Part shown: positions 56,640-64,000 of the stretch, piece after piece
Layout of the letters: each line of letters begins with the position of its first letter
Numbering within the stretch: the first letter of the stretch is position 1
DNA from: Sipunculus nudus
Taxonomy: Eukaryota; Annelida; Sipuncula; Golfingiida; Sipunculidae
Reading direction: 5' to 3'
Assembly (NCBI GenBank): GCA_026874595.1
Contig: CM049307.1
Span: forward strand, 94,274,330 to 94,338,329
Length of the DNA stretch: 64,000 nucleotides
The notes under the pieces: model-generated
The model's database searches: none
What the model was told of the DNA's origin: nothing
Seen by the model: only the letters and a program-made list of their open reading frames with translations
Made by a program: the position numbers and the translations under genes

Positions 56640-57720
56640 TAGTTATCTCTTCTAAAACTTCCGTATCTGGACACTTTATCATAATAAATGTTATAGTTAG
56701 GCACTTTATCAGTAATATATTGGCGTGTCCATACAAACCATGATTGATGTTTCCGCCACGTTTTACGCAATTCATCTCAATGATCCCGGGATCTCAAAGT
56801 ACACGTTATGCATATTGATTAAGCTATTGAACATCTGTCCAATCTTGCGATGGACCCCATGTTTACACAGAGCTGAACAAGAACCAATATCAAGGGGTCT
56901 TGTGCTTGTGTATGTGAGAGATTTGGGGTTCATAAATTTATATTTGTGTTATTTTGGTACAGAATATCTAGAACTACATGGGGTGACGCGTGTTTATTCG
57001 AGAGTAGGAGGGAGGGGGGCCTTCAATTTTTAATTTTAATCCGTGTTCTGAGGAACTTATTAAATTTCTAAGGTAACACAATTATAATATGAATTATAAT
57101 TTTCATCAGACCGAGCTACATACTAGCGATAAGATTTATGAATTTTGTAATATTAGACTTACATTGAAGTTCACTACTTTATTTATGACGACTTTAATTG
57201 CGAAATGAGGAGGGATGGACAACTGACAGTGAAAAAATAAATAAAATTATACATTCTTAATATTCTTTCCTACAGGCTACATTTTGAATACAGTTGCGTC
57301 AATTATTCTTTTCGGGTTTGGGGGAAGAGACTCTTAGGGGTTTATTTTGGAGCAATATTTTTGTAAGCCTATCAGGCTATATGCATATTGAAATATCGCA
57401 TTGTTCTATTTAAATCACCACATCATAGATATGTGCGTTTGTGAGGGTCTGTGTGTGTGTAAACCTAGATATATTTGAGATTATACAACTAAGCATATGA
57501 TTTGATAATATGGTCAAGTAGAAAGGCAGAAATGTAAGAAAAGGCTCTCATTATTTACTTAGATTTAATATTTCAAGTTTTTAAATCTAACTCTCTGATA
57601 ACAGAGGAATTATTACATTTATCATCCTCCCCATCCTCCTAGCCAAAATGTGTGTGTGTGTAGGGGGGGGGGGGGTATACCCCCTATCTCCCTCGGTATT
57701 GCAGCCATAAATATTTTAAG
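56640..57720 (+). repeat. Old segmental duplication, partner at 4415-5870
   Basis: Collinear copy lacking the MITE (empty-site region near 57163-57185). A poly-G tract lies at 57662-57674. Confidence 0.75.
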
Positions 57721-58919
57721 ATCTGACCTTGTGCTTTCATTGGATACCTTTTTGACAGGCTGTTGACAGTTCAACTTTTTTCATATTTGTCTAATGAGAT
57801 CCAATTTTTTTAATTTAAACTTTAATTAAACTGTTTTTTCTATTTTATGATATGTATACAGTTGCTATAAAATCCCCACTGGAACACTGTTAACCAATGA
57901 CTTGATGTAAACATTCAAGACATGGTGCTATAAATATGGGTCACTGTGCTCAGCTGAAGTTGGCCTTGAAGGTAAAAATCTAAAATAATAATGGAGATCA
58001 AGTCTAAGATGAAAAGGTAATATATGCCATGGCTGGTTGACATGATTGGTTTGTATTGATGAGTGAGAAATTGTTGCAAATAATATTTTGTGACCAAACC
58101 ATGCATTCTCTAATGTCAAAATTGAAGCATGTGAGCAGTTTGTGAACATAAGATGTATATTATTACCATGATCATTGGCTGGCTTTTTGATAGTTTGTTG
58201 ACAGTTCAGTAGTTTACACATTTGCTCAATTGGTTCTATTTTACATAATTTATATTATTAAATATATGTATTTTTATTTTATAAAATGTATACAGTTGAA
58301 ATATAACTGATGTCTCCAGTCCCCAGATGCAAGAACCTGGTGGTGGTGGTTGGGGGGGGGGGGGGCTGGAATGATGGGAGTTACAACATCTCTGTATTAA
58401 GAGGGGGGGGGGAGGAGATGGGATTAACAACACTTTTGCATAAACATTCAGGGCAAACAAAGCCTGATCTCCAATTCTGCTGAGGCTCGAAAATAATGAA
58501 CACATGTTTGTATTAGATCCTCATTTTTTTATTTTAAGTTTAATTTGTATACATTTCCAATATAACATAAATTTCTGAATATAAACGTTGATTCATAATT
58601 CTAAATTGCATCATCATAAATCTCAATCTTGTCATGTAACACCACATCATGCATACAAATGTATATTTATATATTCATGGGGGGGGGGGGGGGGGGAGGG
58701 GGTGTGATATGAGAACAATTGTACACCTGTCACAGCAGGGGATCTCCCCCAGTGACTGAAACAAATCAGGAACCCTGGCATAGCTGACTTCCAGTGACCT
58801 GGAGTGGCCTACCTGCATCTGGAACAAAGCAAGTGACTACAATAGACCCTCAAGATAAAATTCAATAACTAACCTAATTTTCAACCTTTTAGTTTCAAAT
58901 TTCAGATTTAAACACATTA
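57721..58919. other. Non-coding with poly-G tracts
   Basis: Long G runs near 58352, 58404 and 58680. 'gttgacagttca' with similar surroundings recurs near 57760 and 58199, suggesting another short duplication. No gene is supported. Confidence 0.4.
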
Positions 58920-60290
58920 AATACTTGTGTTTACATTCTGAGAAAATTAAATCAACAGTACTCACAGGGAAAAAATGTGCCATGGTCAAAGTTGGGTAAA
59001 ATTTCAGGTACTGATTTTATGTTTATGCTAATAACTTATAAAATTTACAAAATACAGATCTAATTTTGGGTATACAATTGAATCTTAATTAAACAAAGTT
59101 ATATACTTAAAAAAAATTCTCTAGCTTCAATAATTTTCATGAAACCTGAGTAAATATTTTTCCTGATTTTTTACAAAGTCAATTTTGTTTGGGCACATAA
59201 CTTAAAACAATTACGCAATACTGACATCATTTCTGGCATGTGCATAGCGAATGTATAGAAAAATATGTATATTATATATGATCAAAGTCAGATCAGTGGT
59301 TTTGATACTAGGCAGTCCTGAAGTGTAACAAAGGGTTTTTAATGAAAAAAATGAAGTTTTTCATTAATATCTCGAAGGAATTAAGTTCTGGTGACCAAAT
59401 TCTTGGCATGGTAGGGGATTTTGGAGACATCTTACTGTATGCCTAATTTAAGGAACTTAGAGCTGAAGCTGGGGAGCTGAGCTCTAGCAAACTGCATAAC
59501 ACTAGGTTGATGTAAACAATATGTGACATGGTGCTTGAAAACTTGAATAAAATCTACAGTTTTTGATCAACTGGTTTCAAATTTTAAATGTTAACAGTTG
59601 AAATGCTAACAAAAACATGCTTTGAAAATTAAATCCACAGCAGTTACAGAAAAAAAACGTGCCATGGTCAAAGTTGGGCAAAGTTTAAGGTACCAATTTT
59701 TTATTTTTGCTAATATTTCAAAAAATTTAAAAGATTTTGATCAAATTTTGGGTATACAATTTAATTTTGATTAATAAAAGTTATATTACTGGAAAAAAAG
59801 TGCTTAGCTTTAACAAGTTTTGTGTTAAGTGATCAAATTTTTTTCCTGATTATTTACAAAATGCATTATGTTTGGGCCCATAACTTTTTTAAATTATATA
59901 ATACAGACCCAATTTCTGGCATGTACATAGGAACCATATAGAGGATTATTTATGGTAAATATGAGGAAAAACAGATGAGTGGTTTTGATATTAGGCAGTC
60001 CTGAAGTGTGAAAATAGGATTTTAATAAAAAATTGAGGTTTTTCCTTAATTTCTCAAAGGAACAAAGTCGCAAAGACCCAGTTTTCGGCTTGGTAGGAGA
60101 TCTTGGGGACATCTAACATTATGCTGAATTTTGGATTCCTAGGTCTTACGGTTTCAAAACGTGCCACATCTACGGACGGACGGACGGACGGACGGACGGA
60201 CGGACGGACGGACGGACGGACAGACGGACGGACGACGGACAATGGACCACGACTATAGCTCAGATGACTTATAGTCAGCTGAGCTAAAAA
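58920..60290 (+). repeat. Tandem duplication, unit about 675-680 bp
   Basis: 'gtgccatggtcaaagttggg' occurs at about 58977 and 59658, and 'ggttttgata.taggcagtcc' at about 59298 and 59971, with similar sequence throughout. The second unit ends in the (GGAC)n tract (60173-60238) and 'tatagctcagatgactta'. A third, diverged copy is at 3920-4300. The minus-strand frames here cross the GGAC tract and are artefacts. Confidence 0.75.
60173..60238. repeat. (GGAC)n tetranucleotide tract
   Basis: About 15 copies of GGAC with minor interruptions, placed where the diverged copy at 4190 has only two or three. Confidence 0.9.
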
Positions 60291-60560
60291 TCCAACTAAA
60301 AAGCACTCACAGAGCGCAGACTTCCGCAAAGGCTGCTTATTATCCCAATATGGCACTGTCAGAAATGCAGCATGTTTTCCTTTAAAAAATTATTGGATCC
60401 AGATGCGCTCTGAATCACCCAAAAACAACTAATTGTTCCTTCTTGGTGGAGATCATTACACGCTTATCCGAAAGTCTCAGTTGTGCCATTTCGCCCCTCT
60501 GTAATTTGAGAGCCCATGACCAGCGTACCGACTGTCAAGACTGTCGTTACATGCACAGGC
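60291..60560 (+). repeat. Dispersed invertebrate repeat, copy 2
   Basis: Similar to 5935-6300 but lacking its middle section of about 90 bases. Confidence 0.6.
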
Positions 60561-60702
60561 ACTCGTTTCCAGCACTAAAGTGACTTAGAAACCGTAATAC
60601 CATTGAGTATGGGCGATATACCATTAATAATTGGTATATCGCCCATACTCGATGGGTTTACGGTTTCCAAGTCATTTTTAGTGCTGGAAACGAGTGCCTG
60701 TG
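60554..60702. repeat. 149-bp near-perfect palindrome
   Basis: Arms of about 70 bases (CACAGGCACTCGTTTCCAGC... and its inverse ending at 60702) with only a handful of mismatches and an 8-base loop around 60624-60631. It replaces unrelated sequence in the corresponding position of the 6.3-6.5 kb paralogue. Confidence 0.9.
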
Positions 60703-60746
60703 AGACGGACTTTTAGTTTGGGTTGTGAGTTCACACGTTTTCTTTT

Positions 60747-61800
60747 GGGCCAGTTATGTTATGAATGCAGCATATAAAGAAAATGGGCCAGTTATGTTAT
60801 GAATGCAGCATATAAAGAAAATGGGCCAGTTGTGTTATGAATGCAGCAAATAAAGAAAATGGGCCAGTTATGTTATGAATGCAGCATATAAAGAAAATGG
60901 GCCAGTTATGTTATGAATGCAGCATATAAAGAAAATGGGCCAGTTATGTTATGAATGCAGCATATAAAGAAAATGGGCCAGTTATGTTATGAATGCAGCA
61001 TATTAAGAGAATGGGTCAGTTATGCTATGAATGCAGCATATTAAGAGAATGGGTCGGTTATGCTATGAATGCAGCATATTAAGAAAATGGGCCAGTTATG
61101 CTATGAATGCAGCATATTAAGAAAATGGGCCAGTTATGCTATGAATGCAGCATATTAAGAAAATGGGCCAGTTATGCTATGAATGCAGCATATTAAGAAA
61201 ATGGGCCAGTTATGCTATGAATGCAGCATATTAAGAAAATGGGCCAGTTATGCTATGAATGCAGCATATTAAGAAAATGGGCCAGTTATGCTATGAATGC
61301 AGCATATCAAGAAAATGGGCCAGTTATGCTATGAATGCAGCATATCAAGAAAATGGGCCAGTTATGCTATGAATGCAGCATATCAAGAAAATGGGCCAGT
61401 TATGCTATGAATGCAGCATATTAAGAAAATGGGCCAGTTATGCTATGAATGCAGCATATTAAGAAAATGGGCCAGTTATGCTATGAATGCAGCATATTAA
61501 GAAAATGGGCCAGTTATGCTATGAATGCAGCATATTAAGAAAATGGGCCAGTTATGCTATGAATGCAGCATGTTAAGAAAATGGGCCAGTTATGCTATGA
61601 ATGCAGCATATTAAGAAAATGGGCCAGTTATGTTATGAATGCAGCATATTAAGAAAATCTGCCAGTTATGTTATGAATGCAGCATATTAAGAAAACGGCC
61701 AGTTATGTTATGAATGCAGCATATTAAGAAAATGGGCCAGTTATGTTATGAATGCAGCATATTAAGAAAATGGGCCAGTTATGTTATGAATGCAGCATAT
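60747..61800. repeat. 38-bp minisatellite, about 28 copies
   Basis: Unit 'gggccagttatgttatgaat' + 'gcagcatataaagaaaat'. Variants are clustered: early units carry GTTATG/ATATAAAG, middle units GCTATG/ATATTAAG, a group near 61305-61390 ATATCAAG, and the last units GTTATG/ATATTAAG. One- or two-base changes near 61660-61700 (CTGCC, ACGGCC) break the register slightly. Confidence 0.95.
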
Positions 61801-63160
61801 GGCAACTGCGATGCAAACCTTGATGTGGCTTGTGTCACGACTCGTTAGGCTTACCAGCCCTCAGCTATATACATGCCTATACTGAGCCGGGTAGTTCTTA
61901 AATCACTTTGAATACATGTACATTTTTTTGTGATATGACTCATGAATAAGACAAGAAGAAGATTCTGTAGGTCATTATATACACATTTTATTCAATGTGA
62001 GTAACATGATATATGTACAGAAGTAGACAGACTGACTAGATCACATTTAATACACAATAGGAATGTACACAGTATTTTGACTCTCGAGTTCAGGGCAAGT
62101 TAGAATATAAATGTTCACACACACATCTAAATGTTCACACATACACATCTATACATATATGCACACAAATACAGAATTTGAAATATGGTAGATGTTAAAG
62201 AATGAGCTGCCATTTATACTTACTCTTAATAAAATCTTACCTTGAACTAACTTTACTTGGAAAACTAAATATGTGCATCAATATGATAATCAAAGCTAAA
62301 TTCGGATTTTTTTTCAATTATAATTTGATTAAACTTAATCAGGAACTGGTGGTCAGCTCTGGAGGTCCCTCATTTTATAGCTGATTCACTTTTGGAGTTT
62401 AATACTAGTCTATTTGCGTCTATTACAACATTTTATAGATAATAAACTGAGACACTGATTGATTTTAAATGATTACAGAAATACAGAAGTGGGTGAGGCA
62501 AGTACTCCCACATTCCTGACTTGTGCAAATTTTTACGTATTGATAAAATAAACTGATCAAAATACGAATTCCCCTACTAGTTATATTTCTCGGAAAAATC
62601 CTTAATCTCATTTTACTCAAACTTTGCTTGATGACAGTGATATTATTTAAATGGTGAAATGTTAGTGAACTAGTCGAGCGGTACAATAAAGTTCCGTAGT
62701 CAAGGACATTTACATATGGAAACAGATCCTTTAGAACTGCAGCTCCTATATTATAAAATGGACTTCCTAGTCACATCAGAGATGAACTCTCATTTTTTTC
62801 GCTTTAAAGAAACTTTTAAAAGCTTATCTTTTTAAACCAGCATATACAATTAATTGTATATCCTTTTGTAGTATTTTATTTTCTTCGTAAATTCATTTTA
62901 TGTATTGTACAGCACCTTGGAGCATGTTTTAGAATATGAATAGGGAACTTTAGAAATGCTGTATATTATTTATTATTGTTATTTTCATTATTTATTACAT
63001 GTTTGATGGCAGAGCGGACAGACTGACATGGCAGTAACACATAGTGTAAACAATGCAAATTTCAAAGTTTTAACACTTGCTCAGTGAATGAAATCTGTCT
63101 CTCAAAAATATGCATTTTTGCAACACTCACTGTGTGAATATTATTTACATATCATTAGTC
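61801..63160 (-). other. Presumed 3' UTR of the right-edge gene
   Basis: Downstream of the stop at 63161 on the minus strand. AATAAA occurs at several places, the most distal good candidate at 61987-61992. The UTR length is inference; a LINE fragment lies within. Confidence 0.35.
62700..62985 (+). mobile_element. LINE 3'-end relic
   Basis: Translated pieces read FRTAAPIL, NGLPSHIRDELSFFSL, then (other frame) LKAYLF, the common C-terminal signature of LINE reverse transcriptase ORFs ('LWN.LP..IR...S...FK..LKT.LF'). It is followed by 'cagcaccttggagcatg' and 'tagaaatgctgtatatt' and an ATT-rich tail, as in CR1/L2/Jockey-type 3' ends. Frameshifts show it is dead. Clade not determined. Confidence 0.6.
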
Positions 63161-63298
63161 CTAGTAACCCTCTCCAGAGGGATGAGTTAATTCTTCTATC
63201 ACCAGGTGGAGCAACTGGTTTTGTTCTGCGTTAAGCAGAGGCCAAAGGTCAACTTGTAGGGCTCTCAAAGCCTCCAGGTCACGTGACTGGCAGGCCAT
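63161..63298 (-). CDS. Terminal coding exon of an unidentified host gene
   Basis: 46 codons including TAG (63161-63163). The acceptor is ATCTTTCAG followed by ATGGCC at 63298; phase 0. The peptide (MACQSRDLEALRALQVDL..., ending HPSGEGY) is leucine-rich and amphipathic, suggesting the last helices of a helical-repeat or adaptor-type protein. The Met at the exon start is most simply an internal residue because the upstream exon joins in phase 0. I do not recognise the family and do not assign a function. Confidence 0.75.
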   Translation of the reverse strand: MACQSRDLEALRALQVDLWPLLNAEQNQLLHLVIEELTHPSGEGY

Positions 63299-63614
63299 CT
63301 GAAAGATATGCAGACATTTAATCGGAGCTTTGTTTTGCTTCTTTTATCAGTAAATAAAATATCTAATATAGCAATTATGTGTAAATATAACAATGAAATT
63401 AAAAAAAAAAAAAAATAAGCCATACAATATTACAATACAAATAAATACTGATGTGTAATTGAAACCTTTACTTCACTATAAATATCTAAATAAGCTCCAT
63501 AAAAATATTACTTACAAATTCTTTAATGCACTCAAATATATAAATCTACCAATAAAAAATAAAATAGGTACAAAATATTATATGTGAACAAACATGGATA
63601 AAAAGCAAACTTAC
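63299..63614 (-). other. Intron, 316 bp
   Basis: Donor GTAAGT (63614-63609 on the minus strand) and acceptor TTTCAG at 63299-63304; AT-rich. Confidence 0.75.
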
Positions 63615-63743
63615 CACAACAGACTGTAGAAGTAAGAACAGATCTTCACTGAGACAACTGGAGGGGACACTCTCCTCCGCAGATTCCCATGCGTATTTCT
63701 CTAGCGTCTGTGCATGTTCTGGTCTGATTCGCTGAGGTGTTGG
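63615..63743 (-). CDS. Penultimate coding exon of the same host gene
   Basis: 129 bp, 43 codons, phase 0 at both ends. Acceptor TTTTTTTACTGCAG before CCA ACA CCT; donor GTG|GTAAGT. The peptide includes RPEHAQTLEKYAWESAEE and LSEDLFLLLQSVV, predominantly helical. Both splice sites are strong and the junction keeps the frame into the terminal exon, which is good evidence for a real gene. The 5' remainder is beyond the window. The open frame continues past the acceptor to 63797, but that part is intron. Confidence 0.75.
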
Positions 63744-64000
63744 CTGCAGTAAAAAAATTCTGGGAATGAATAAGTGTATTTGCATAAATTTTATCATTTT
63801 AAATCAAAGGGAGCTAAGGTGAATTTAACATATGATCAATACATAAATGTTTCAAGTTTTTTTTATAAGGTCATGGTCTGGTCAAGATCAGGTTTGGGTC
63901 AAGATCTGCAAAGGTCAAAGAAGAGTACAGGAAATGTAAGAATGACACAGAGAAAGTTCAGCTGCTTGTTAAATCTGAATTATTATACAGAAAAGTATTA
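63744..64000 (-). other. Intron running out of the window
   Basis: AT-rich, with a polypyrimidine acceptor on its minus-strand 3' end. No further exon is visible. Confidence 0.5.

Noticed and set aside
60054-60356. Frame with repeated RPSV residues
   Set aside because: Translation of the (GGAC)n tract, not a protein repeat.
63744-63797. Extension of the penultimate exon to an ATG at 63797
   Set aside because: A strong polypyrimidine tract and CAG acceptor at 63744 fit an intron border, and the extra residues look like translated intron.

Overview
This window looks like AT-rich, repeat-dense DNA from a marine or freshwater invertebrate, most likely a bivalve mollusc. The basis is indirect. 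It has long (TA)n tracts, dispersed repeats with the 'gacctttgacct' and 'GGACGGACGG' signatures I associate with bivalve genomes, invertebrate-type Ty3/Gypsy and BEL/Pao retroelements, and an intron-split gene with canonical GT/AG junctions. There are no bacterial operons, no CRISPR array and no rRNA or canonical tRNA gene that I can support. Species is not resolved.

Only one ordinary host gene is supported. It is on the minus strand at the right edge: two coding exons (63615-63743 and the terminal exon 63161-63298), with the 5' part lying beyond base 64000. Its presumed 3' UTR runs left through a LINE 3'-end relic (about 62700-62985) towards a 38-bp minisatellite (60747-61800).

The largest mobile element is a 6.67-kb Ty3/Gypsy LTR retrotransposon on the minus strand (44709-51379). 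It has nearly identical LTRs, a 4-bp target duplication, a primer-binding site, a polypurine tract, gag, a damaged pol and an extra small ORF. Gag ends in a textbook -1 slippery heptamer placed directly before its stop codon. The third ORF begins at a TAATG overlap with the pol stop and encodes a C-terminal hydrophobic segment. Older retroelement debris lies at 1324-3190 (Gypsy gag/protease/RT, many breaks) and 22640-23610 (BEL/Pao LTR end, primer site and gag). DNA-transposon remnants include a hAT-type element with a perfect 8-bp target duplication (31569-32446), two Harbinger-like MITEs (4960-5227 and 52307-52641) and two pogo-like MITEs (37981-39110).

Much of the remaining DNA is a mosaic of old, diverged, mostly same-orientation duplications. 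Segments at 4-7, 9-11, 13-20, 24-25, 30-31 and 54-61 kb pair with one another by eye. Several repeat families carry nuclear-receptor-like hexamers: perfect AGGTCAnnnTGACCT palindromes at 29966, 30119, 30407 and 41475, and perfect AGGTCA DR1 arrangements at 40578 and 40712. All similarity statements come from reading the sequence by eye; no alignment or database search was run, and repeat boundaries are approximate.
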